Source: JACMLD01 sp040007355
Lineage (GTDB): Bacteria; Bacteroidota; Bacteroidia; Chitinophagales; Chitinophagaceae
Assembly: GCA_040007355.1 (NCBI GenBank)
Contig: JBDTVE010000170.1
Span: forward strand, 1-19,855
Direction of reading: 5' to 3'
DNA: 19,855 nucleotides
The notes under the pieces are model-generated. The model saw nothing but the letters and a program-made list of their open reading frames with translations. It had not been told where the DNA came from and did not search any database. The translations under genes and the position numbers were made by a program. This document shows positions 6,339-14,811 of the stretch, one piece after another; position 1 is the first letter of the stretch; each line of letters starts with the position of its first letter.

Positions 6339-8531
6339 ATGGATTTCATGTTTTTTATCAATGCCCTGCTGCGCAAGAAATGGGTAATTATTATCTGCAC
6401 CGCTGCCGGTCTTGGCGCCGCCATACTTTTTACATTTACAAAGAAAAACATGTATCTCTCCGCGGCCACCTATTCCACCGGTTTTACAATGAAACAACAG
6501 GTGAAAATGACGACCGACGAAGGGCTGAATATTTTTGAAATTGACCAGCGTTTCAAAAATGTGATTGAGACCTTTAAATCACCGGTGGTTATTTGCATGC
6601 TTTCTTACGACCTGATGCTGCATGATCTGGATGCCAAAATGCCGTTTACCACGCTAACCGACAAAGAAAAAGCCAAACCGGAATATCGCAATGTAAACCT
6701 AGACAAAGCCCGTCAGATTTTATTAGAGAAAAAGGCCAATAAAGAAATACTGAAAGCCTACGACCCCGAAGAAAATAAAGTGTATCAGTTAATACAACTT
6801 TACCAGTATGAAAACGAATCGATTCTTGACCAGTTAACGGTCGATCGCGTACAGGGAACGGATTACCTGAACATTATATATAAATCGGAAAACCCCGAGA
6901 TGTCTGCATTTGTAGTAAATACCATTGGCAAGGAATTCATCTCATTTTTTACCAGTATCATGTCTACCCGTACGGAAGAATCTGCGGGCAGGCTGGATAC
7001 CCTGGCAGCCAGGAAACGAAAAGAAATTGAGGACAAAACCAAACAACTGTCAGATTACAAAAAATCATTTAACTCTCCCAATATCGCAGACCGAAGCTCG
7101 GCGGCGCTGGAAATGGTAAAGGATCAGCAGACGCAGTTGTCTGGCGAGCAGTCAAAACTGAATGGCCTGAATGCTGATCTCCGGTCCGTAAACCAGAACC
7201 TGGAAGTCCTGGGCACTATTTCAGAAACGGCCCCGACAAATAATTCAGAACTGGTTTCACTGCAACAAAAGAACAGGGATCTGGCCGCCGAACTAACTAA
7301 AAAAGGAGGGACGGACCCCACTATCCAGGCGCAGATTACCGCAAATCAAAACAGGATTAACCAACTGCAGCCCAGTAGTTCCAATTCAACCGACCGGATG
7401 GACAAAAGGAAAAAAAGAGATGACCTGCAATCCCAAAAAATCAGTATTCAAAATAATATAGAGGCCCAGAATACTACCATTGCATCTTTACAGGCGTCAA
7501 TACGGACCTATAACACTATTGCCAGCAGCGGCGCCGGCGCCGATGTGGCGGCTGGCACCATGCAGGCAGATATTGATCGCTTAAATAAAGAATACGAGCT
7601 AATGACCGGGCAATTGCAGAACGCTGCAAACGTATCGGTAGCCCCCGAGATCAATTTTAAACAAACGCTGGTAGGACAACCGGCTATTAAACCGGAATTC
7701 GCACACCGCAAAGTGATGATTGGCGTTGGCGGTATTGCAGCACTGATGCTGTCATCGCTCTGGATCATTATTATGGATTTTCTTGACCATTCTGTACGCG
7801 CCCCGTCTATCTTCAACAAAACGGTAAACCTGAAACTGCTGGCGGTGGTAAACCGGGTAGACCTGAAACAAAAGACGGTAGAGGATTATTTCAATATTAC
7901 AGAGGAAACGCGGGCGGATACCGACAATGAATTTGTTGAGAACCTGCGCAAGCTCCGGTACGAAATTGAAACCTGCGGAAAGAAAATCATTTTGTTTACC
8001 AGCACCAAGTCGGGAGAAGGCAAATCTACCATCATAGAAGCGCTGGCAAACAGCTTCAGCCTTGCCCGGAAAAAAGTATTACTGATTGATACCAATTTTT
8101 CCAATAATTCTCTTACTGAGAAATTAGAGGCCAAGCCTTTGCTTGATGAGTTTAACCTGAACGGTGAAGGCAACGGCGCTGAAAAACTTGCCAGCATCAA
8201 AACCACCACCAGGATCCCGTTTATAGATATTGTTGGGTGCAGGGAAAGCGCCTTTTCCCCGGATGAAATACTTCAAAAAAACAACCTGCTGCAAAACCTG
8301 CACAAAATAAGCGGGTTATACGATTATATACTGATGGAAGGAGCATCCCTGAACCAGCATGCAGATACCAAGGAACTGGCGAAATACGCAGACGGGATAA
8401 TCGCTATTTTTTCAGCCAAATCAACCATTCGCCAATCGGATAAGGAATCACTCCGGTTTTTAAAACACGATAAGGAAAAATTGGTGGGCGCCGTATTGAA
8501 CGATGTGGAAGAAGATAACGCAGATATGTAA
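6339..8531 (+). CDS. Wzz/GumC-like polysaccharide co-polymerase with degenerate tyrosine-kinase domain
   Basis: Controls chain length and links polymerisation to export at the inner membrane. The 730-residue protein has a Wzz domain with TM1 at about 14-33, a large periplasmic part with coiled-coil character (about 200-430, rich in Q, K, E, N) and a proline-bearing PAIKPEFAHRK stretch. TM2 follows at about 459-480, then a cytosolic BY-kinase-like domain. Walker A is intact (STKSGEGKST, K562) and Walker A' is LLIDTNF (D584). The Walker B position reads DYILMEGAS, with Glu667 in place of the expected Asp. The C-terminus (NDVEEDNADM) has no tyrosine cluster. The protein may therefore bind ATP but is unlikely to autophosphorylate like Wzc (inference). 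First gene of the rightward arm; the next gene starts 170 bp on. Confidence 0.9.
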   Translation: MDFMFFINALLRKKWVIIICTAAGLGAAILFTFTKKNMYLSAATYSTGFTMKQQVKMTTDEGLNIFEIDQRFKNVIETFKSPVVICMLSYDLMLHDLDAKMPFTTLTDKEKAKPEYRNVNLDKARQILLEKKANKEILKAYDPEENKVYQLIQLYQYENESILDQLTVDRVQGTDYLNIIYKSENPEMSAFVVNTIGKEFISFFTSIMSTRTEESAGRLDTLAARKRKEIEDKTKQLSDYKKSFNSPNIADRSSAALEMVKDQQTQLSGEQSKLNGLNADLRSVNQNLEVLGTISETAPTNNSELVSLQQKNRDLAAELTKKGGTDPTIQAQITANQNRINQLQPSSSNSTDRMDKRKKRDDLQSQKISIQNNIEAQNTTIASLQASIRTYNTIASSGAGADVAAGTMQADIDRLNKEYELMTGQLQNAANVSVAPEINFKQTLVGQPAIKPEFAHRKVMIGVGGIAALMLSSLWIIIMDFLDHSVRAPSIFNKTVNLKLLAVVNRVDLKQKTVEDYFNITEETRADTDNEFVENLRKLRYEIETCGKKIILFTSTKSGEGKSTIIEALANSFSLARKKVLLIDTNFSNNSLTEKLEAKPLLDEFNLNGEGNGAEKLASIKTTTRIPFIDIVGCRESAFSPDEILQKNNLLQNLHKISGLYDYILMEGASLNQHADTKELAKYADGIIAIFSAKSTIRQSDKESLRFLKHDKEKLVGAVLNDVEEDNADM

Positions 8532-8701
8532 GTTTTTAGAAAAGCATACCCGGCCTATGTTAAGCCAAACCGGTCAGCGTCCCTTGCAGACAATCATCCT
8601 ATAATGGAGGTCAAGTCCCGCTACACGTTTTGATGGCCGCATTATCCTAATACAACCGGCCGGCTCATACAGGTGGCAATGTAAACACCGGTGTGTAATG
8701 G

Positions 8702-9850
8702 TTGTTAACCTTAAACCTTTTGAAATTGTTTAAAGACTTATTTAATGCCAGGTATATACTTTCTGCCGGCCGCCTGGCCTGGATTGATTATGCACGGGGC
8801 ATTAGTATTATACTGGTATGTTACCGGCATTCTTTCGATGGCTTAAAAGAAGCTCATTTGCCCGTGTCTGATTTCCATATTCTCCAAATACTGAATGTTT
8901 GTTTTTATAGTTTCAGGATGCCCCTTTTTTTTATTGTCTCTGGGTTATTTGTTTCGCGCAGCCTTAAGAAAAAAGGGCTGGCTGATTATACCAAGAGCAG
9001 GTTCAGCGTCGTATTTTACCCACTTATTATCTGGGGCTCGCTGCAAATTACGCTACAACTACTGCTCAAAGACTATGTAAATGGCAAACCTGCATTGTTT
9101 GATTATGTAAACCTTATCATATATCCGCGCAACCCTAGTAATAACCAGCAGTTCTGGTACCTGAACGCCTTATTTTTTGTGGGTGCTTTCTATGCGTTTT
9201 TTAAAGTTGTATTACGCGTCAGCCGCTGGCAGCAACTGGTGCTGGGCATGTTTTTGTATAGTGTTGCCGGTTATCTCGGTTACAAAGGCATTAGTTTTTA
9301 CATTTTCCCGGATATATTTCACTATTATATTTATTTCTGTCTCGGCGACATTATTTCCGGCGTAATTTTTAAAAAAGAAACCTCGGATATTATCCTGTCG
9401 CCCAAATGGCTGCTGCTTTCGGCTGTATTCTGCGTAGTCATGCAAACCATTTTTACCACCATCAATATGGGTCATGCAGATGACAATTATATCAATATAA
9501 ATATGCCCTGGTTGTTTTTGCCGATATCCCTCAGCGGTTGTGCATTAATGATCCAGCTGTCCCAGGTATTACAGAAAAAGAATGTTTTCCGATGGTTGCG
9601 GGTGGTGGGTTATCATTCACTCTATATTTACCTGATGCACCTGATGCTGATTGCTGCGGTAAGGATTATACTGGTGCGGCTGCTGCACCTTCACTATATA
9701 CCCCTGATCATGTTTATCGCTATTTCACTGGGCGTTATCATACCCATGCTTGTTTATAATTTCTGTATACGGATGGGCGCCTGGTGGCTTTTTTCACTTA
9801 AAAGACCCGTTGCAGAAATAGACCATTATACGGCTATGAAAACCGCCTGA
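8702..9850 (+). CDS. Membrane acyltransferase family 3 (first copy)
   Basis: An integral-membrane O-acyltransferase expected to add acetyl or another acyl group to the exopolysaccharide, comparable in role to GumF/GumG. The conserved N-terminal motif RLAWIDYARGISIILVCYRH (24-43, putative active His43) and FRMPLFFIVSGLF (71-83) identify the family; about ten hydrophobic helices follow. No ATG is available before Met73, which lies within the conserved core, so translation must start at a rare codon: TTG at 8702, 8720 or 8726. An in-frame TAA at 8696-8698 blocks a longer start. Length (382 aa with the first TTG) is usual. The 170 bp before it contain no gene. Confidence 0.85.
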   Translation: MLTLNLLKLFKDLFNARYILSAGRLAWIDYARGISIILVCYRHSFDGLKEAHLPVSDFHILQILNVCFYSFRMPLFFIVSGLFVSRSLKKKGLADYTKSRFSVVFYPLIIWGSLQITLQLLLKDYVNGKPALFDYVNLIIYPRNPSNNQQFWYLNALFFVGAFYAFFKVVLRVSRWQQLVLGMFLYSVAGYLGYKGISFYIFPDIFHYYIYFCLGDIISGVIFKKETSDIILSPKWLLLSAVFCVVMQTIFTTINMGHADDNYININMPWLFLPISLSGCALMIQLSQVLQKKNVFRWLRVVGYHSLYIYLMHLMLIAAVRIILVRLLHLHYIPLIMFIAISLGVIIPMLVYNFCIRMGAWWLFSLKRPVAEIDHYTAMKTA

Positions 9851-9879
9851 AATGCGGCAACTACAAGACTTTCAATTTT

Positions 9880-11130
9880 ATGCAGCATCATTTTATCAGT
9901 AACAGAGATATTGTAATGTTCAGTTTCCAGTCCTGGGATTCTGAAATAGGCAGCAACTTCAAGGACATGGCCATAGAACTGGCCAGGAAAAACCGCGTGT
10001 TATTTGTAAACCGCGCGCTCGACAGAACCAGCCTGTATAAACACCGGAATGATGCTGTTACCCGAACCAGGCTGGCAAGCATAAAAAACGGAACCGGTGA
10101 AATTGAAAAGCCTGTCCAAAATATATGGGTGCAAAACCCGCGTGTCATTGTGGAATCCATCAACGGGATACCTTTTGCCGGACTGCACGACCGGCTGAAC
10201 AAGGTGAATGGCAGACGCTTGTCCAAACAAATCAATAAGGCCATCCGGCAGCTGGGTTTTGAAAATGTTATCCTTATCAACGATAATGATTTTATTCGTG
10301 GTTTCTACCTGAAGGAAATGATCGACTGCAAAGAATATATTTTTTACCTGCGGGATTATATGCTGGGGGTAGATTTCTTTAAACGTCATGGCGCAAGACT
10401 TGAATCCGGTATGCTGCAAAAAGCCGACCTGGTAACAGCCAATTCAGAATGGCTGGCGGGCTATGCAGGAAAATATAATTCCAACAGCTTTTACATTGGC
10501 CAGGGCTGTGATTTTACGCAATTCCTGAAACAGGATATTTCCATGCCGGAAGACCTGAAAACCATTCCGGGCCCCATTATAGGTTATACCGGTTTTATAA
10601 GCGCCTGGCGGATTGATATTGACATTATACAACATATTGCTGAAAAATGTCCTGCCTATTCCATCGTACTGATTGGGCCCGTAGACCGGCTTTTTAAAAG
10701 GGAAGCGCTCAGCCATCTGAAAAATGTTTATTTTCTGGGTGGCAAGCCACCGGATTTGCTGGCAAACTATATCAAATATTTCGATGTTTGTATCAATCCC
10801 CAGATCATGAATGCAGTTACCCGGGGCAATTACCCGCGCAAAGCGGATGAATATTTGGCCATGGGAAAACCACTGGTGGCAACGGCAACCGAGGGTATGA
10901 AAATGTTTGAACCATACTGTTTTTTATGCCATAACAAAGAAGAATATGCGGAAAATATAACGCATATCATTAACCACCCCGAAATAATTAATACGGACGC
11001 AATAAAACGACGTCGAAAAGAGTTTGCTTTAACGCATACCTGGGAGGAAAGCATTGGCATGCTGGGAGACGCATATTATTCCTTAAAAAATGAAACATCC
11101 GGCCATGGACAACCAACAAATGGAAAATAA
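9880..11130 (+). CDS. GT-B glycosyltransferase (GT4/TuaH-like)
   Basis: A 416-residue soluble glycosyltransferase with two Rossmann-like halves. The N-terminal half starts DIVMFSFQSWDS and includes a FYLRDYM segment. The C-terminal half carries GQGCDF (207-212), GPIIGYTGFIS (231-241), IVLIGP (262-267), NVYFLGGKP (282-290) and the nucleotide-sugar binding region PRKADEYLAMGKPLVAT (319-335) with the acidic residue of the retaining GT-B E-x7-E region. This resembles the TuaH-like group used in surface polysaccharide synthesis. It starts 29 nt after the acyltransferase and its 3' end overlaps a small membrane-protein ORF (11090). Donor and linkage cannot be read from sequence. Confidence 0.87.
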   Translation: MQHHFISNRDIVMFSFQSWDSEIGSNFKDMAIELARKNRVLFVNRALDRTSLYKHRNDAVTRTRLASIKNGTGEIEKPVQNIWVQNPRVIVESINGIPFAGLHDRLNKVNGRRLSKQINKAIRQLGFENVILINDNDFIRGFYLKEMIDCKEYIFYLRDYMLGVDFFKRHGARLESGMLQKADLVTANSEWLAGYAGKYNSNSFYIGQGCDFTQFLKQDISMPEDLKTIPGPIIGYTGFISAWRIDIDIIQHIAEKCPAYSIVLIGPVDRLFKREALSHLKNVYFLGGKPPDLLANYIKYFDVCINPQIMNAVTRGNYPRKADEYLAMGKPLVATATEGMKMFEPYCFLCHNKEEYAENITHIINHPEIINTDAIKRRRKEFALTHTWEESIGMLGDAYYSLKNETSGHGQPTNGK

Positions 11131-11206
11131 GCTGATGCGGATTATCGCCACCCTTTTCCTGTTGTTTTTCTGCGTGTTTATGTTCCTGAAATTTTTGTTT
11201 GGTTAA
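11090..11206 (+). CDS. Small single-TM protein, 38 aa
   Basis: ATG at 11090 opens 38 codons in a different frame from the glycosyltransferase it overlaps; in-frame ATGs at 11105 and 11120 are alternative starts (33 or 28 aa). The product has a polar N-terminus (KHPAMDNQQMENKLMR) and one strongly hydrophobic helix (IIATLFLLFFCVFMFLKFLF) ending in Gly, the form of a small inner-membrane protein. It lies between the glycosyltransferase and the second acyltransferase (43 nt downstream), fits the operon's direction and fills an otherwise empty gap. No family is recognised. A role as a small membrane partner of the neighbouring enzymes is only a guess. Confidence 0.5.
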   Translation: MKHPAMDNQQMENKLMRIIATLFLLFFCVFMFLKFLFG

Positions 11207-11249
11207 TATATCCCTAACCCTTTGTAAATACACATTTTGAAACCCTGTT

Positions 11250-12458
11250 ATGAAACTGATTCATTATTTTGAACGCAAAGCCAAGGGCAAACTGGTACAG
11301 GAACTGGAGGGACTTCGTTTCCTGGCAATTATTCCCGTGGTTATTCAGCATTGCGTGGAAAGATGGTACAGGAATGACTATACGCCAGGCGTCTCCGGCA
11401 TCAGTGATGCCCTCATAAATTATTGTCTTGGAGGTGGCGTGGGCGTTTATCTTTTTTATGCCATCAGCGGATTTATTTTGCCCCTTCCTTTTGCGGTAAA
11501 AAGACTTTCCGGTAAGCCAATGGGAAGCTTGAAACTATATTTTATGCGCAGGTTAACCAGGCTGGAGCCGCCTTATATACTGGTCATGCTGCTGCTGGCC
11601 ATTTCGGCCCTTGTCTTGCACAAAATGGGTACGGGCGAGACGCTTGGCTATTTTTTTTCAGGCATTACCTATAGCTCTACTTTGATCTATAAGCATTTTA
11701 ACCAGCTTAACCCCGTTATCTGGAGTCTTGAAGTAGAAATCCAGTTTTATATCATCGCCCCTTTTATTACCTGGCTGGTATTCGGGATAAAGGATTTTGG
11801 CAAAAGAAACGGTGTAATTGCGGGTTCCATATTGCTGATTGTTTTTATACAGGAGCAAACGGGTATTTCAAACGGAGGCAATGTTTTAAGATATACGGTG
11901 CTGGGGCAGTTGCAATATTTTATGATAGGCATTTTAATGGTGAATCTCTATCTGGAGCACAAGCTGCAACCGAAAGGCTATACCCGCTGGTGGGATGTTG
12001 CCGCCACGATCGCCATATTCAGCATGATTGGTTTTCGCTGGGTAAGCGGTTATGGAAAAACGGTACTGTTTATCATAGCGCTCACAACTTTGTTTGTGGG
12101 GGCCTTCCGTTCAGGCGCTTTCAATCGTTTTATGAAACGCCCCTGGATAATGGCCATCGGTGGTATGTGTTATAGCATCTACCTGTTGCACCTGGCCCTT
12201 GCACAGGCCAGCATTGAATTGCTGCACAGCGTGAACCCGCAGGCAAAAAACAGTTTGTTATGGTTTAGTGCCTATGTCTTGTTTTTCGGGGTATGCCTGG
12301 TGCTTATTGTGCCTGTTTTTTACCTGCTGATAGAAAAACCCTGCATGGATCACAGCTGGCCGGTGAGGTTAAAAAATTATTTTATAAAATCAAAGAGCGG
12401 TAGCAGCTTATCTTTAGGAGAAACCGTTAATGGTACTAACACTGGCGGTAAACCGTAA
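11250..12458 (+). CDS. Membrane acyltransferase family 3, OafA/YrhL-like (second copy)
   Basis: Predicted to O-acylate the exopolysaccharide or its lipid-linked precursor at the inner membrane. The 402-residue protein shows the family signature QELEGLRFLAIIPVVIQHC (putative active His34), FYAISGFIL (69-77), the Arg-rich loop FMRRLTRLEPPYI (98-110) and WSLEVEIQFYIIAPF (158-172), followed by further helices to about residue 370 and a short polar tail. It lacks a C-terminal SGNH hydrolase domain. It is only distantly related to the other acyltransferase at 8702, so the two may modify different positions or add different groups (inference). The next gene begins 45 nt downstream. Confidence 0.88.
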   Translation: MKLIHYFERKAKGKLVQELEGLRFLAIIPVVIQHCVERWYRNDYTPGVSGISDALINYCLGGGVGVYLFYAISGFILPLPFAVKRLSGKPMGSLKLYFMRRLTRLEPPYILVMLLLAISALVLHKMGTGETLGYFFSGITYSSTLIYKHFNQLNPVIWSLEVEIQFYIIAPFITWLVFGIKDFGKRNGVIAGSILLIVFIQEQTGISNGGNVLRYTVLGQLQYFMIGILMVNLYLEHKLQPKGYTRWWDVAATIAIFSMIGFRWVSGYGKTVLFIIALTTLFVGAFRSGAFNRFMKRPWIMAIGGMCYSIYLLHLALAQASIELLHSVNPQAKNSLLWFSAYVLFFGVCLVLIVPVFYLLIEKPCMDHSWPVRLKNYFIKSKSGSSLSLGETVNGTNTGGKP

Positions 12459-12503
12459 ATGCGGCGAAAGCAATTTTTAAAATCATTGAAGTATTGAATA
12501 ATA

Positions 12504-14009
12504 ATGGCGGTTCAGAAAAAAAATAACACGGTTTCGCTGATGGCCTGGGTAAAAGAAGTTTTTTTTATCAAAAGGATGAGTTCCGTTCCGGGCCTGATTG
12601 TAATGGCCCTGATTGGGATTGGCCTCGCCTATGCCGGCAGCGCAGTCAATGAAAAGCTGCCGTTGGTTATTGCAGTCGGTGCTATAGGCATTTTTTTTGT
12701 ACTGGTCTGTCTCTATTACCCCGAACTGGCTTATTATTCCTATGTTTATTCCATCATCATATTCACCCTGCCTGCCCGCCTGTTTGGCATTCCCCTGCCC
12801 CTTGGCCCGCTGCTGGAACCCACGGGCTACCTGGCCGTAATTTCCATACTGGCAGCACAATACCGTAAAAGACAAAATAGCGCAGACTTCTGGAAAACAC
12901 CTATCTCGCTGATGCTGGTATTGCTTTTTTGTTTTTACCTGATGGAAGCATTTAATCCCGAAATTAACAACTGGCAGGGATGGTTTAAGTTTTTCAGGAA
13001 AGAAATTATCTATCTGCTGTTCTACTATGTGAGCTTCCTGATGCTTGATTCAATGGAAAAGATCAGGCGTTTTGTAAAGTTATGGCTAATACTGGCAACC
13101 GGCGTGGCGCTCTGGGGCATCAAGCAGCAATGGTTTGGGTTTACGCCTTATGAAGACGCCTGGATACATAGCGATTCCAATATCACCACCTTATTGTTCC
13201 AGGGCGGTATGTTCCGTAAATTTTCGCTGCTGCCCGATCCGGCGTCATTTGGGGTAATGATGGCCTCCACGGCCCTGTTTACGCTGGTGCTGGCTATCCG
13301 CACGCCCATTAAAAGAAACAAAAAAATACTGTATTGTATCACTTTTTTAGAAATGGTGGCATCCAGTTATTCGGGTACCCGTACCTGTAATGTGATGCTG
13401 ATTGCCGGACTGCTTTCTTATATTATATTCACCCTGAATGAAAAAAGAACCATGATCGTTTTGATCAGTTCTGTTGCAATTTCCGTATTTCTCTTATTTG
13501 GTCCATTGCAGAATTCCCCGGTTATATTCCGTATTAAAACCACTTTTGACGGTAGCAAGGAGCCCTCTAATATGGTCCGCGATGTGAACCGGCATAATAT
13601 TCAACCCTATATTCATGAACATCCCATTGGGGGAGGGTTAAATACCTGCGGGGAAGAAGGCGCGGCCTATTATCCTGGTCACCCACTGGCCGGCTATCCG
13701 CCGGATAGTGGCTATATGAAAATAATGCTGGAACAGGGCTGGGTGGGACTGGCCATCAACCTGATTCTTTATTTCTTAATCCTTTACAGGGGAATTACCG
13801 GTTTTTATGATTCGCGGAAAGGGGAAATAAAAACTTTGTATATAGCCTTCACGGTTTGCATATTTTCGCTGGTGGTTGGCCAATATTCGCAATTGGCCAT
13901 TTCGCAATACCCACAATATCTTTTTTACCTGGCTACCTTAGTTATTTTTTATAAATTAAAAGAATATGACACAAAGAATCCTGAAGACTATACCCTGGCT
14001 GAGGCCTAA
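12504..14009 (+). CDS. O-antigen polymerase/ligase-like (Wzy/WaaL family) membrane protein
   Basis: A 501-residue polytopic membrane protein with about ten to twelve helices. The ligase-domain region (Wzy_C type) lies late in the protein: HPIGGGLNTCGEEG begins at His373, followed by GYPPDSGYMKIMLEQGWVGLAI. In WaaL/Wzy relatives this large periplasmic loop holds conserved Arg/His residues and a GxGxx...HNxxL pattern; here PPDSGYM stands in place of HNxxL. As the only polymerase-like gene in the locus, it most likely joins repeat units in the periplasm with the co-polymerase at 6339, matching the place of GumE in xanthan synthesis. A ligase role cannot be excluded. Its end overlaps the TolC-like gene by 44 bp, suggesting translational coupling. 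Confidence 0.85.
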   Translation: MAVQKKNNTVSLMAWVKEVFFIKRMSSVPGLIVMALIGIGLAYAGSAVNEKLPLVIAVGAIGIFFVLVCLYYPELAYYSYVYSIIIFTLPARLFGIPLPLGPLLEPTGYLAVISILAAQYRKRQNSADFWKTPISLMLVLLFCFYLMEAFNPEINNWQGWFKFFRKEIIYLLFYYVSFLMLDSMEKIRRFVKLWLILATGVALWGIKQQWFGFTPYEDAWIHSDSNITTLLFQGGMFRKFSLLPDPASFGVMMASTALFTLVLAIRTPIKRNKKILYCITFLEMVASSYSGTRTCNVMLIAGLLSYIIFTLNEKRTMIVLISSVAISVFLLFGPLQNSPVIFRIKTTFDGSKEPSNMVRDVNRHNIQPYIHEHPIGGGLNTCGEEGAAYYPGHPLAGYPPDSGYMKIMLEQGWVGLAINLILYFLILYRGITGFYDSRKGEIKTLYIAFTVCIFSLVVGQYSQLAISQYPQYLFYLATLVIFYKLKEYDTKNPEDYTLAEA

Positions 14010-14748
14010 CCACAAGAATATCTGTATCCTGGCATTGCTTTTTTGCTCTACCGTAGCATTTGCGCAGGGTAACCCCGATAAAAAACAGGCACCTGTTTAT
14101 AACGCCATCCGGCAACCGGACGCGATAACTGATATACGTGAAAAGCTGGTGCAGCTGGCGCTTCAAAATCCAAACTATGAGGTGGCCGATCGTAAAGTAG
14201 CCATTGCGGGTTACCAGGTAAAAAAAGCAAAAGGCAACTGGCTCAGCACCCTTGCCTTGCAGGGTAACTTTAACGAGTTTGCATTCAAAAAAAACACTGT
14301 TACCACCATACCTGGAGGTGTTGCAACCAACCCCTCTACTTTTTATCCCAAATACAATTTTGGCGTCAACCTGCCTTTTAACTTGCTGAGCGACCGGAAA
14401 AACGAGGTTAAAATAGCCAGAGAAAACCTGTCCATTGCGGAAGCCGAAATGAACCAGCGTTTCCGTGAAATAAAAGCACAGGTGCTCACCAAATATGAGG
14501 ACTATCTATTGTGCCTGCAAAAACTGGATTTTCAAAGTCAGGTAACACAGGATGCAAGAACAGCCTACCTGGCTGCCGAAAAGGATTTCCAGGAAGGCGC
14601 CGTTAAGCAGGAAGATTATAATAAGAGCTACCGGGGATATACAGATGAAAAGATAAAACAGGCCGAATTCCAGCGCAACTACAACGTCATAAAACTGGAG
14701 TTGGAAGCCATCATCGGTATTTCAATGGACGATCTGCTGAAGAAATAA
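13966..14748 (+). CDS. Half-length TolC-family outer-membrane protein
   Basis: A 260-residue exported protein. Residues 19-33 form a hydrophobic signal core (ICILALLFCSTVAFA), with likely cleavage after AFA33 before Gln34. The mature protein shows one set of OEP/TolC-like features: long amphipathic helices (IREKLVQLALQNPNYEVADRK; ENLSIAEAEMNQRFREIKAQ; DARTAYLAAEKDFQEGAVKQ) around a central strand-like region (TFYPKYNFGVNLPFNLLSDR). Full TolC proteins have two such repeats in about 420-500 residues, so this is roughly one repeat and probably assembles differently. No later in-frame ATG precedes the signal peptide, so the 44-bp overlap with the polymerase gene is real. Position suggests an outer-membrane or periplasmic export component, replacing the missing OPX protein (inference). 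Confidence 0.8.
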   Translation: MTQRILKTIPWLRPNHKNICILALLFCSTVAFAQGNPDKKQAPVYNAIRQPDAITDIREKLVQLALQNPNYEVADRKVAIAGYQVKKAKGNWLSTLALQGNFNEFAFKKNTVTTIPGGVATNPSTFYPKYNFGVNLPFNLLSDRKNEVKIARENLSIAEAEMNQRFREIKAQVLTKYEDYLLCLQKLDFQSQVTQDARTAYLAAEKDFQEGAVKQEDYNKSYRGYTDEKIKQAEFQRNYNVIKLELEAIIGISMDDLLKK

Positions 14749-14811
14749 GATTGCCCAACCTGCCAGGGAATTAAAAACCAACTTATCAACCCCTGCCCTT
14801 ATACCGGCAAC

